A stretch of DNA of 64,000 nucleotides from Dermacentor variabilis (Eukaryota > Arthropoda > Arachnida > Ixodida > Ixodidae): contig NC_134573.1 of the NCBI RefSeq assembly GCF_050947875.1, forward strand, positions 54,362,115 through 54,426,114, given 5' to 3'. Below the pieces are notes generated by a model, which had not been told where the DNA came from, made no database searches, and saw only the letters and a program-made list of their open reading frames with translations. Both the position numbers and the translations under genes were made by a program. Shown one piece after another: positions 28,286 through 38,506 of this stretch (the stretch's first letter is position 1; each line of letters begins with the position of its first letter).

Positions 28286-30598
28286 ATGCTTCAGTTCATT
28301 TCTAGTTCTTCCGGCCGTCTTTCTACTTGTCCGAACTATAGCTTAAACAACCCAGCAGTTCTGGTGCCTATTATCGCGGTCTGTGAGTGCAGAGCACGGG
28401 TGTTAAGCTGGTTCCTGAAACTTAGGGAATGCCCTGATGAGGTGTTGTTGGTGACCGGATGGTTGCCCCCGCCTGCAGGAGACGGGAGAAGATTGATCAA
28501 GATCTTGCGATCAGAGAGCCGGAGACAGGTTAGACATTTCAAAGAATGTCTAAAGGTGGCCTGTTCGTCTGCTTCCGATGGTCTTTTTAACGTGAAGGCT
28601 TTTCGGGACTGGTGCAAACAGGCAAATATTGTGGTTGAGGCTATACGGAACGATGTTCGCCGAAAATTTCCGAAGAAGAAAAGGGAAGTGCCAGAGGGAC
28701 GCCGCCTTCTATTACTAGGGCGTGCAACGGCGGAAGAACGGCATCAACAGGTTCTCAAGTTCGGGCCAAAGTTCTGCGTGAAACCAAGGATCGACATCGT
28801 CGACAGGTTAGCACTTACAAGGGACATTGCCAGGAGTGTACCAGAGAAAGAAAAAGAACGATGTCTTGTGGAATGTGTGGACGTGGTGACCAAATCTTCG
28901 GTAAACCATAGATCCAGACTCAATGTTGATAGGCCTGCTAAGTATTTGGTTGAGAATAATCTGCGTGTTGTTCAAGCAGACAAGGAAGGCTTTCTGGTTG
29001 TTGTACTATATGATTGTTACTTAGAAAAGGCTTTTCTAGCGGTGAACAAGTACTTTAAGAAATGTGATGTGAATGTAGAAAACGTAAAAAAGAAAGCGGT
29101 AGAGCTATTGAACAAATGTGACCAAGATAAGCTTGCGTCACGTGTAAAGAACTCAAAAGGAATGAAATTGGAGATACTTTTTACAGCAAAAACCCACAAG
29201 CAAGAAATTCCGTTTAGGCCAGTTGTGTACGAGCGAGGTTGTTAGCAGGTTCTAGTCGCCGAGTTCCTGCAAAAAATGTTGAATTCCTTAGAAGTAAAGG
29301 ATCCGTACTTATTGAAAAACTCTGAAGGCCTTGTGAATTGTCTGGCATCAGATAATACAAGCTGCAGCTGGGGATTCAGCATAGATGTTCAAGATCTTTA
29401 CTATTCCTTACCGCATGGGCCCCTAATGTGCAGTGTTAAAGATTGCATAACAAACGAGAATGACAAGGTGTCATTCCGCAATACGTACGGCACGGTAGAT
29501 GAGTCCTTTCTTGAACTTCTGCATTTTTATTTAGCAAATACACATGTAGGGATTCTGTGGCGAAACGTATATACAGGCAAGGGGTGTGTGCATCGGGTCA
29601 AAGGTAGTTCCCATCCTAAGTAGCATTTTTTTGGGAAGCATGGACAGAGAGTTGGCCAAAGATTTAGAAGGTGAAGTAAGTAAGGTAACAGATATGTCGA
29701 TGACTACTTGATTTTATGCTGTCATGTAGACAAGGGTGCTTTCAGGAATAGGGTTGTAGAAGGCTTCAATTCTCTGGGCAAGGGCTTAACATTTACTTCC
29801 GAAGTACCGGTAGATAATAAGCTACAGTTTCTTGATGTCAAGTTAAAATTCCTACCGGAACATGTGTGTTGGTCATTCTCACCCCGCGCTAGAAAACCGC
29901 TAATGAACTATGCCTCAAACCATTCCAGGCTTGTGAAGAATCGGATACTCATTTCGTGTTTACGGTCAGCGTTGTTGAAGTCATGTCACCACACCGTAAA
30001 GATTGCATTTTTTGAGCAAGTTGATAGGTTGAGAAAGGCAGGGTACCCGCTCGCTGTGATGCTGGCGTCGTGCGCTAGACTAATGAAAGAACTTAAGAAG
30101 GATAAAGGACAATGCACAAAGAATCAAAGGCAGAAGGATGTAGCTTCCAAGGTTTCAGTAATTCCGTATGTGCACGGCCTTTCACACAGACTTAAAAAGG
30201 TGGCTGGCAGTTATGCAGTAAAAGTGGTCTTTTCGGCAAAAAACAAAATAGGTGGTGTGTGTTCTAAGGTTTAAAAGAAGTTCGAAAGTAAGGATGATGT
30301 AAAGAAAGAATGTAGTGTTAAACATCCGCGCAAGAACCAATTTGTGGATTGCGCGAAGAACGTTGTTTACCAGATTCCTATGAGGTGTGGTCATGTGTAC
30401 GTAGAGCAGACTGCGAGATGCATTAACACGAGGTTAAGGGAGCACTTGTCTAGTCTGAAAGGTCGCCCTAGTACGCATTTGGCAATGCATTGCCAAGAAC
30501 ATGATTGCTCCCCGTGTCTTAGTAGCACAGACATTTTGTATCGGCATAGGAATGAAACCACTAGGGAAATTGTGGAAGCACACTGGATTGAAAAATAA
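28286..30598 (+). pseudogene. Penelope RT-GIY-YIG polyprotein
   Basis: Frame 28286-29245 gives the N-terminal domain and early RT (YLVENNLRVVQADKEGFLVV, then FTAKTHKQEIPFRPVVYERG). TAG at 29243 is in frame and reading continues: WGFSIDVQDLYYSLPHGPL (motif A). A frameshift near 29590 precedes a block like KVVPILSSIFLGSMD. The catalytic RYVDDYLILC lies around 29690-29715. After LQFLDVKL a TAA at 30272 interrupts. The end has GIY-YIG features: VVYQIPMRCGHVYVEQT and CINTRLREH, with Glu replacing the Gly of YIGQT. Such elements prime cDNA at endonuclease nicks. Broken copy. Confidence 0.85.
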
Positions 30599-30776
30599 AA
30601 AGAAAAATACATTAGCCACCTTCTGTTTCATTGTTGGATAAAGAAAATTCGCTTCTATCATCACATCTTTAACGCATTTTATTGTAAGTGGTTGTTTTAT
30701 GCACCTTGCTGTTTTTATGCTGACCGGGTGGCTTTTGTCGCAGTCATTTTATCACAAGTGTTATATGTACTATTGA

Positions 30777-30870
30777 CGTGCTCTCTTGACTTGATCGCGC
30801 AGATCTGCGGGTATCATATGCGCTATAGGCGTGCTCTGTTTACTAGATCGCGCAGGTCTGTGGGTATTTA
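30777..30870 (+). repeat. 53-bp tandem duplication in Penelope 3' region
   Basis: CGTGCTCT...GATCGCGCAG(A/G)TCTG(C/T)GGGTAT starts at 30777 and again at 30830. The second unit runs into TATTTAAG and the right terminal inverted repeat. It could be promoter-related, but that is inference. Confidence 0.75.
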
Positions 30871-30971
30871 AGCAGGTGGTTCTTCAAAAATAAAACCAGT
30901 TGTTAGAAAGCGCTCGTCCTTGTGTTGCCCCTGTTCTTCGTCCCTGTTTGTTTGCGCACACAAAGTTTTAA
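30868..30971 (-). repeat. Penelope terminal inverted repeat, right
   Basis: Reverse complement of 28162-28263: TTAAGCAGGTGG ... TTTGCGCACACAAAGTTTTA. Confidence 0.85.
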
Positions 30972-31336
30972 GGAGAAGGAATGACGCAAATGATACAAGA
31001 AATCGCGAACGGTTTACAAAGTAGATTCACTTCCTTATTATCTCCCTGTACCAAGTTACGAATCCGGTCGGATCATTTTACAGAGATGACTATGCTGGAA
31101 TTGGGGCACGGCTGTGGAAAGACAGCCGCATTCCGCGACGGGTGCGGTAGGAGTAACCAAAAAACTTTTTGAAAATGTTATTCAAGGAGTCCCAAGATTT
31201 GGGCGTAATGATCAATTCTATTCAATTTTCTTGTATACCTTCCAGTTGGACACTCGCTAAAATTATTCCGGCTCGTAAAAATAATGGTGACTGATTCACG
31301 CTGGACAATATTGAACCAATTTCTGTACCCTATAAT

Positions 31337-31583
31337 TTGGCTAAATTAATGGAAAGGATTCTGAATGTCCGTCGTGTGAAATTAGTAGAGGACAAAGACG
31401 CACTCAGCCTTTGTCAAGTTGGTTTTAGGTCGCCCTGTTCCACTTGGCATGCTTATGTGGACCTGCGAAGCCGGATAAAACTTGCACAATGCCAGGGACA
31501 AATTGCAGCTCTAGTAACTTTAAATATACCGAAAGCCGTGACAGTGTAGAATATGAAGTATTATTGAATGGATTAAGAAACCT
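31337..31583 (+). pseudogene. LINE-Z RT, first part
   Basis: Reads LAKLMERILNVRRVKLVEDK, LSLCQVGFRSPCSTWHAYVD and IAALVTLNIPKA, then a frameshift to VEYEVLLNGLRNL. These are RT blocks 2 to 4. It ends at CCT 31581-31583, the duplicated target of the DNA transposon. Confidence 0.8.
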
Positions 31584-32561
31584 AGGGCGCTATAACGTGA
31601 AGCTGTTCCAAACTTTTCTATTCCAATTTTGCAATCAGTCCTTCATGATTGGTCAAAAATTTTCGGGCCACCCCCGCTTCACCTGTCTCTCACGCAACGT
31701 CGCGAAAACAGCGAAAACGCCTTATCTGATAAGATGTCTGCACACTGATTATACAACGTTAGACCAAACGAAAGAAAAATAATTATTTGTGATTTGACGC
31801 CTTTTCCCCATAATACTCTACCGTTGATCAAACGTCTTCGGGCGGCGCCCACTTCGCCTGTTTCACGCGACTTCACAAAACCGCGAAGACTCACCGCGTC
31901 AAAGTGACGTGCAACGCGTTAAAGATTCATTAATATGCCGAACAAAACGGATTTTTCCCTAAATAGACCGATACTTCCCCGTTCAGAATGGAATAGAAGA
32001 TGGCTGCCCGCCGATTGCTTGGGCACTTGCTATTCGGAGTGATCGGGAAGCATGGATTTATTTGCGTGTAACAAACATTGTTCCGTGGCAGCATAACGTT
32101 GTGAGCCCTTTCCGCACGTATACGACATCACTTTGCGAATTCTTCTTTGCTGTGGATCCGTTCTGGCGGCATTTGAACCTTCCGTTGCACGTCGCTGCGA
32201 TTTTCTACCAGCCACCGCAAGCCAAGTATGGGAAAATGGATCGATCCCACACGGAGGCACCACTCATCCAGATATCTACTTCATCCGGTTATCGACTTTC
32301 ACTGTGCCGCCTCGGCCCTATCGAACTCCTATCAACTTGAGCCTGCACCTCGCCTGTTTTCAACCAATTCGATAAGAAAATCTACTCAATGTAGGCAATG
32401 CTATTCGCTTTAAACGAAAAAGAAGACACCTCCTATAAACGAGGAGGGCGTTTGATTGCGCTTTTCAAACATTGCTCAGGTTACCGCCTGATGCTTGCGT
32501 CGGTTGTTACCTCAGCAGGTTGCAATAAGAAGAGATTGGAATAGTTCTACGTTATAAGCGC
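31584..32561 (-). mobile_element. Unclassified DNA transposon, copy 2 (978 bp)
   Basis: Relative of 5615-6510 in reverse orientation. Ends read AGGGCGCTATAACGTGAAGC (left) and, reverse-complemented on the right, GCGCTTATAACGTAGAACTA. It is flanked by CCT at 31581-31583 and 32562-32564. Excision with one CCT restores the LINE frame (GLRNLDFS). Internal similarity to copy 1 includes a block decoding as LHVAAIFYQPPQ here and LHAAAIFVQPPQ in copy 1, on the strand opposite to copy 1's arginine-rich frame. No intact transposase. Confidence 0.75.
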
Positions 32562-34190
32562 CCTTGATTTCTCAAAATATATTTTCTAATGATTTAGTGA
32601 ATTTCTGACAGAGAACTGTCCTCCTCTGTCAAACGATTTTCTTCAAATGGACATCGACAGTCGCGTGTGGTTCCACAAGGGGCTGTCTCTTCACCTTTAT
32701 TGTTTAACATATTACTAAGCTCTATACCTTGTCATAACGGCATGTACACATATGCATATGCCGATGGCGTTGCGTTATTTGCATCAGAGAAGGACATTCA
32801 CCCTTTATATAGTTAATTCCAAGCACACCTGTGCGTCACAGAAAGCTGGTTACAGAAAATTTGCCTCTCTCTCAACACCAGAAAATGCTCTATAATTGTT
32901 TTTCCCATAAAGGATCCAATACATATAAACCTTACCTACCACCTGCAGTATATACAAAACGTGGATTCGGTAAAATATCTTGGCATGATATATGATAGCC
33001 AGCTCAGTCGGCACTAGCACATTGAATATATAAATAAAAAGGGAAGTGCGAGCGATTGGACTGTTAAGAAGACGTCGCCACAGTCGCTCGGGGTACGGAG
33101 AGACCCTCTTATGATGATTTTTAAGATGTACGTAAGGACAATTTTGGAATGTGCATGCCTTCCATATTAAGGAGCGCTCGCATATAGATTGCATCTCCTT
33201 GTTCTTCTGAAGCGAGAAGCTGCTCTCCTGTGCCTCGGTTTCCCGAAGTTCGTTGCCAGCAATGTGCTACACCTAGAAGCACGGTTACCGTCTGCTTTTT
33301 GTAAATATCGGCTATTAACTGTCCAAGCGTTCTTAATAATGTATGAGTCCCCTATAAAATTACAAATTATTTTTATATCTCGGCCTGTAACATTTGCTCT
33401 TATTAATTTTCCTGGCCTCGGCGCCACGCTCCTCAGGCCATCTTCGTACGGGCATTTGTTGGTTCCTTACATGTGCTACAATGTGAGGTTTCTCCTAATG
33501 GCAGTGAGAGAGAGAATCTCCTGATTATGTTTGGCGACATATATCCAAAGAATGCGAAACACGCTTCTTACACTATATTGAATGGGTTGTTACAAAATCA
33601 CTCATTCGAGCTCAAAATAAGCGCCGTCATATGGACAGATGCATCGCAATAAGAAGCAAAATCGAGAATTAAAATATTCTCTTCCATTTTAGACTTTTTA
33701 TTCTCTTTATGACTTCCTGGCTACATACAGGCACTTTTAGTTGAGTTTTGGCGGTTACATTGGCATTACGAAAAGTGAGCTCCTCAACCGCGTAAGTTGT
33801 AGTAGTAACGGATTCTTTATTTTTGTATTCAGCACTCATTGCAAATAGTGGCTCACATATATCCCGTACACTTTGTTGTGTAATACCATTTCCCGTAATG
33901 CTAATTAGATTGGTATGGGTTCCTGATCACAAAAGATTAGATATTAATGAATTTGCAGGCAGCTTGGCGAGAGCGGCCCTTGTGGCCCACTTATTCCGAT
34001 CCTTTCTCTATCAGCTTTCATTACTGCAGGTAGGTTCAGGAGACGTGCACTCAATAAAGACAATTCGAATCTATCATTAAGAAATTTAACTGATTACCGA
34101 GACCTCCTATTTCCTTGGAGCAGAAACATCTGCTGCAATAGAAAAAGCGAAGTATCCTTTACTAAGCTTAGATGTGGAATACCTACATTA
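32562..34190 (+). pseudogene. LINE-Z RT second part and RNase H trace
   Basis: After the transposon: FLTER, GHRQSRVVPQGAVSSPLLFN, MYTYAYADGVALFAS (catalytic box with Gly for the second Asp), VKYLGMIYDSQLS, a block like LLKREAALLCLGFPKFVA, and later RNase H words VVVTDS (about 33810) and WVPDHKRLDINEFAGSLARA (33925-33990). There are many stops. Homology fades near 34190. Confidence 0.78.
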
Positions 34191-35475
34191 GCGATCCACC
34201 TGGTTCTGCGGCTTCAGCCTTTCGACTCGGAGGGAAATGCGTGAACGGAAATATCGCTGTCCTTCTATCTCGCTGACACGCACCGAGCAACACAGCAGAA
34301 CTGCTTGGCCGTTCGCTTTTTTTTTTTTTTTTGCTAGCAGCTCCACTCTTCGGTCCGCGACAGCAGCCTGTACGGCACACACGGCGACTGGACCTCTGTA
34401 TGGCGTTTCTCCCTACTGTCGCTAGGTGTCGCATGAATTGCTGGAGTTGCGATATAGAATGCAGCGCACCAAGCCGCCGAGATTAATACTTGAACCACGC
34501 CTCCGGTTTCGTATTTCGGGCGCGCGTGTTTTAAACGCTACCTAGAACGCGTTACGCTGAGTGCGCTGATCATCATGGCATACGCTTTACCTTTTTCTTT
34601 TTTCTACTGCTTACCCGTCCGCAGTCTTGGTGTAGAATCCTTTTATTATTAGGTAAAAAATGACAGCCAACTATCTTTACAAGCTTCCATCGAATATGTG
34701 CCGCGCAATTTCATAAGACACAAGACGCCTTCTGAAATCAGTAAATGTTTAATTTTACTCTCTATAAATGCTCTTTTCGGGCTTTTTGTGCAGTCATCCA
34801 AGGTTCTAGCACCAGGTAAGCAGCAATAGCTCCAGTACGAAACTGCACCCGACGATGTGAGCTGAAAAAAGTTAATTAGAAGCATGTGTCATTTTCGCAT
34901 TAACACCTTATAGGAATAATGCGTGTAGAGGCGAAACTTGCGAAAGTGCTGAATGGGCGGCATTCCAAACAAAAGGAATTCGGTTTTGTATACATGGCGC
35001 AGAAAATACCAACTCATCCCAAACAATACCCACCTCACCAACCCTCCCGTACATATCACAAACATCCCATTACCAAGCTTTCCCCCATTCCCGGGCCTTA
35101 CTTCCTGCACTTTCCAGAACACAAACGGGCGTCTGTGCGTTTCCAAAAGAACTTGGCTTCAACCGACGCGATGGTACGCTATGCATGCACAGAGGTGGCC
35201 ACAACATAGGCTCTCAACCAGACCATACTGGACACCCGCAGAATTCCTTCTACTCGAACTCAAGACAAATCCTTGGGTGCAAAGCCTGTTTTCAGTCGTT
35301 TAGAAGACGGAATTTTCGAGTTACAAGTTGCTGCTGTTTGAGCTTCCTGGCGTTATCTTTTGCGCGTTCTGTCTGCGCAAGCAACCGACTCTCCTGTTAT
35401 CACTCTTGGCTATCGTTCGCCGCATTTTTGACGAGTGCGAGTACCGAAAGAAGGTATATGTTGTTGCGGGGCCAT
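34191..35475. other. Unassigned region
   Basis: About 1.3 kb with no recognised protein or RNA. It contains a T-tract at 34317-34332. Open frames here are short and lack any family motif. Nothing else seen. Confidence 0.5.
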
Positions 35476-35481
35476 AAAAAA

Positions 35482-35605
35482 GCGTCACAACCTTGTCCCC
35501 ATAAGGTTTAGCGCACGCCAGGCAAACTTTGTCACCGCGGCCGAGGTGCTTGTCGCTGCATCACGACAGGCACGGCGAGTGTGCCTCAAAATTATCCCAC
35601 AATGT
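35482..35605 (+). repeat. Tandem repeat unit 1 (~165 bp), left part
   Basis: Begins GCGTCACAACCTTGTCCCC and contains GGCACGGCGAGTGTGCCTCA and ATTATCCCA. It is continued after the LTR element at 39180. The next units start at 39217 and 39384. Ignoring the insertion the spacing is 161 and 167 bases. Confidence 0.65.
35602..35605 (+). repeat. LTR element target duplication, left (ATGT)
   Basis: ATGT immediately before the TGTCGCG terminus, matching 39176-39179 after the CTACA terminus. Confidence 0.85.
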
Positions 35606-36274
35606 TGTCGCGAAGACAATGTAACGCGGCCTTCTTTGCTGTCTTTCGGGGAATTTTGTGGGGTCCTTGACGCGGGGCAAACCTTTGTACCTCGACGGCG
35701 CCGCGGACAGTGCTGCCGCGCGGCCGCCGCCCCCGCCGCACCTGACGTCACACCTGCACATGTCGCGTCGTCTTCTCACGCTCGGCTGTCAAAGGCCAAT
35801 TAGTTATGGTCAGAGTGCTTTTGTGTACGGAGTGTTGACGCGACCATTTCTTGACCCTTTGAACTCTGCCGCTTATTGGATGATGTCGGCTTGCCTGATT
35901 GGTCGGAGTAACGAAGTAGCCCATTGGTGGAGAAAAGTGTCTCTTGGATGCTGGGGAAACTTATTTAAGGAATAGTTTGGGGTAGTTTAGGGGGAGCAAG
36001 TAGACAGCAGCAGACGGCGCATCTTCACCAGGGGAGACCAGGCCGGTCAGGCAGGCCGACGACGACGGGTATGACATCGTTTTGCTTCTAGATATTTTGT
36101 ACAGTTTAAACTTAAGGTAAATACCAAGAGAATAAATCTAGTTGTTTAAATGTTACTCTCGTCGTCGTACCTGCGGATTTGGACTTTCACCTGCCAGAGC
36201 TCATCCCCATTCGTCTTCCGTCTCCCTGGTGAGTTGATGCGTCAGATATCTCACGGCTGCGTCACTTCGCTACA
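35606..36274 (+). repeat. 5' LTR (669 bp)
   Basis: TGTCGCG ... GCTACA. It contains a TATA-like TATTTAAG (about 35962-35969) and AATAAA (36131-36136), giving U3-R-U5 order. The adjacent internal sequence from 36275 should hold the primer site. The tRNA is not assigned. Confidence 0.93.
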
Positions 36275-36366
36275 AAGTGGTGGAGTGTGCTGGGTACCGA
36301 AGTCCACGCGCTAATATCATCGGCCGTGGCAACAAACCCGAAGAACCTAGCTCTAACAGCTCGACC

Positions 36367-38250
36367 ATGACCGAACCCCCTACTGTCCTCGCTACCATGC
36401 CCATCCCTCAAGCGGAACCTTTCATCGGACCGCCAGTCTTTAGAGGCACGCCCGAAGAGTCAATATGCGAGTGGCTGCTTTGCTACGAATACGTAGCCTC
36501 CCTCAACAACTGGGATGAAGGGACGAAAGTAAAATTTTTATATTTGGCATTAGAGGGCAATGCAAAGAAGTGGCACACCACGCAAATTTTAACGGGTGCC
36601 CCTAATACATGGAAAGAGTGGACGACGCTTTTAAAAACGTCTTTTACAAGTCGCCACTCAGTTGAGATCGCATATTTGCGGCTCCAAAACCGAACGCAGC
36701 TGCCATCAGAATCTCACGAAGATTATTATTATGACGTTGTGCAGCTGTGCGCCAGAGCCAATCCATCTATGACGGAAGAGGAGCGGATGCGGCACCTCAT
36801 GCGCGGATTGCGTCCGGACGTGCTGGAAAAAATTCTCATTACAAACCCGGACAGCTGCTCTGCTTTCCTCGAAATTTTACGCCGAATTGATTGGGCAGCT
36901 TTTTTGATAGAAGTGACCGGCACCCATTTCTCTGCCGGCCGGCAGTCATGCTACCCATTCGCCTCGGCACCTGCCGCCGGAGTGACACCCGCTGGAGCAA
37001 CAGTGCAGCCGCCTCCAACATGTCTCGCCACCTGCGCTGCGGCAGAGCGTCACTGCCCGCGAGAGGCCACCCACCGCGACAGGGACTTGAGGACGATTGT
37101 GGACTCTATAGCCTCATTATTTGACCGCCTGAAAGGTATCGAACAAGATGTACGTCGTCCTCCAGTGCCCTGGCCAGCGGGAAATACCCGTGACGACGAC
37201 GAGCGACCACGCTGCCAGCTATGCGACCGCATCGGCCACTTTGCGCCCCAGTGCCGGCAATGGCTCCAGGAAAACGGACCCCAGGGGAAGGAGCAGCGCT
37301 CTAACTTTGAGCAAGGCAACTCCCGCACGCTTCCCCGACTGCCGCATGATTCCGCGCCAGCAAGCGACGAAAATCCCTTACCGTTGCTCGTGCTGGATCA
37401 TGTGGACATCGGCGAAAAGCAAAGAGAGGATTCCTGGTTGCAAGAAATAATACAGCACCTAGAGCAGCCGAGTGCGCCCGTTGTCAGAAAAATGAAAAGA
37501 ACGGCACGGAGCTTTCGGCTGGTCGACGGTGTATTGTACAGAAGAGCGAAAGGCTTTCAAGAAGATCGCGCAGCACTCGTTGTCCCCAAGTGTTTGAGAT
37601 CGGAGGTTCTGAGGCACTGCCATGACGACATCACGGCAGGCCACCTCGGTGTCAAGCGCACATGGGAGAAAGTTCGCCGCCGCTATTTCTGGCCAAAGAT
37701 GTTTTGCCACGTCACCAAGTATGTCCGCTCCTGCTCTGACTGCCAGAAAGAGCCACTCGCCCCCAGGAAGCCAGCCAGTATCGCCCCCTTTGTGACCTTC
37801 AAAAATGAGCCACCACTTCAGGTGGGCCAAGGAACTCAACGCGGAACCGAGGATGCCAAGAAAGCGGCCCACCAAATGGACTCTGCTCAGATTCTAGCCG
37901 ACCAAACCGGCAACAAACGCGACGCTTTTAATGTTGCGCGATTAGGACCGTGCCACGTCAGGGAGTGCTCCGATGATCACGACGCAGACGGCAAATCTGA
38001 TAACGAACGTCCAAAGAAAAAGAAAATGTGTTGTGTTCGTCGCGTTGTGCGTCAATGTAGTTGTGGTGACCGGAGGCATGCCACGTGTAATCGTGTGTGT
38101 GAGATGTCGACTAATGATCGAGGACAAGCCAAGAAACCGCACGGGACTGAACTTTACTCCAACTGGAGGACATTTCATAGGGAGGCTGAGCCTCGAACCA
38201 TCGCTTCGTATGACACAGACATTGATGTGTATTGCAGCTCAAGCGAATAA
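36367..38250 (+). CDS. Gag-integrase zinc domain fusion ORF
   Basis: 627 residues from ATG 36367 (MTEPPTVLATMPIPQ). The open frame reaches back to 36277 without an earlier ATG. Residues about 20-210 are a Gypsy Gag capsid (EWLLCYEYVASLNNWDEGTK, YLALEGNAKKWHT, LMRGLRPDVL). Near residue 280 is a zinc knuckle, CQLCDRIGHFAPQC. Without any stop it enters the spacer and integrase HHCC domain: GVLYRRAKGF, HDDITAGHLGVKRTWEKV, RRYFWPKMFCHV and CSDCQ. It then skips the D,D,E core to a short FNVARLGPCH end and a basic, Cys-rich tail. Open frame in a young element suggests a translatable fusion. Whether it works as Gag is unknown. Confidence 0.85.
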   Translation: MTEPPTVLATMPIPQAEPFIGPPVFRGTPEESICEWLLCYEYVASLNNWDEGTKVKFLYLALEGNAKKWHTTQILTGAPNTWKEWTTLLKTSFTSRHSVEIAYLRLQNRTQLPSESHEDYYYDVVQLCARANPSMTEEERMRHLMRGLRPDVLEKILITNPDSCSAFLEILRRIDWAAFLIEVTGTHFSAGRQSCYPFASAPAAGVTPAGATVQPPPTCLATCAAAERHCPREATHRDRDLRTIVDSIASLFDRLKGIEQDVRRPPVPWPAGNTRDDDERPRCQLCDRIGHFAPQCRQWLQENGPQGKEQRSNFEQGNSRTLPRLPHDSAPASDENPLPLLVLDHVDIGEKQREDSWLQEIIQHLEQPSAPVVRKMKRTARSFRLVDGVLYRRAKGFQEDRAALVVPKCLRSEVLRHCHDDITAGHLGVKRTWEKVRRRYFWPKMFCHVTKYVRSCSDCQKEPLAPRKPASIAPFVTFKNEPPLQVGQGTQRGTEDAKKAAHQMDSAQILADQTGNKRDAFNVARLGPCHVRECSDDHDADGKSDNERPKKKKMCCVRRVVRQCSCGDRRHATCNRVCEMSTNDRGQAKKPHGTELYSNWRTFHREAEPRTIASYDTDIDVYCSSSE

Positions 38251-38497
38251 TCTTCATTGTTAATTTTCTTGTGTAGCGCGCGCGAATGAACTTTGGTGTT
38301 ACTTTTCTTGTCCACTTTGTTTCCATTTTGTTAAAACGTGTTTGGTGCTTTGTTTTATGTGATGTTCCATTTTTCTTACGGTTACTTCAGTTTTCTTATA
38401 TGAATCCCCAAATGTACGTGTTTAATTTGTACGTGTTTAAATTGTTAATTTGGTTTTGTAGTAGTGCTTTGTGACGAGTGGGACACTCTTTTTCGTA

Positions 38498-38506
38498 GGG
38501 GGGAGG
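38498..38506 (+). promoter_or_regulatory. Polypurine tract
   Basis: GGGGGGAGG directly abuts the 3' LTR start at 38507, the place where plus-strand DNA synthesis is primed. Confidence 0.85.

Larger units (their letters stand above)
28130..30975 (+). mobile_element. Penelope-like element with terminal inverted repeats
   Basis: It contains a Penelope-type RT and a C-terminal GIY-YIG endonuclease. About 100 bases at the left (28162-28263) are repeated as the reverse complement at the right (30868-30971). Inverted terminal segments are common in Penelope-like elements. The coding part has two in-frame stops and at least one frameshift. Exact outer ends and any target duplication are not visible. 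Confidence 0.85.
30990..34190 (+). mobile_element. LINE-Z, decayed, split by DNA transposon copy 2
   Basis: A LINE with RT (31340-31583 and 32562-33450) and a trace of RNase H (33790-34080), interrupted at 31584-32561. Upstream (30980-31172) is a 63-codon frame of uncertain origin. The endonuclease is missing, so an internal deletion is likely. Family similar to LINE-V at 44350-46906, sharing an LLxREGLRLCLGLPKxVA-type block. Confidence 0.75.

Noticed and set aside
28430..28475. CTGATGAG inside the Penelope region, considered as a hammerhead ribozyme core
   Set aside because: It lies in the coding frame (ECPDEVLL) and no GAAA partner or stems are placed correctly.
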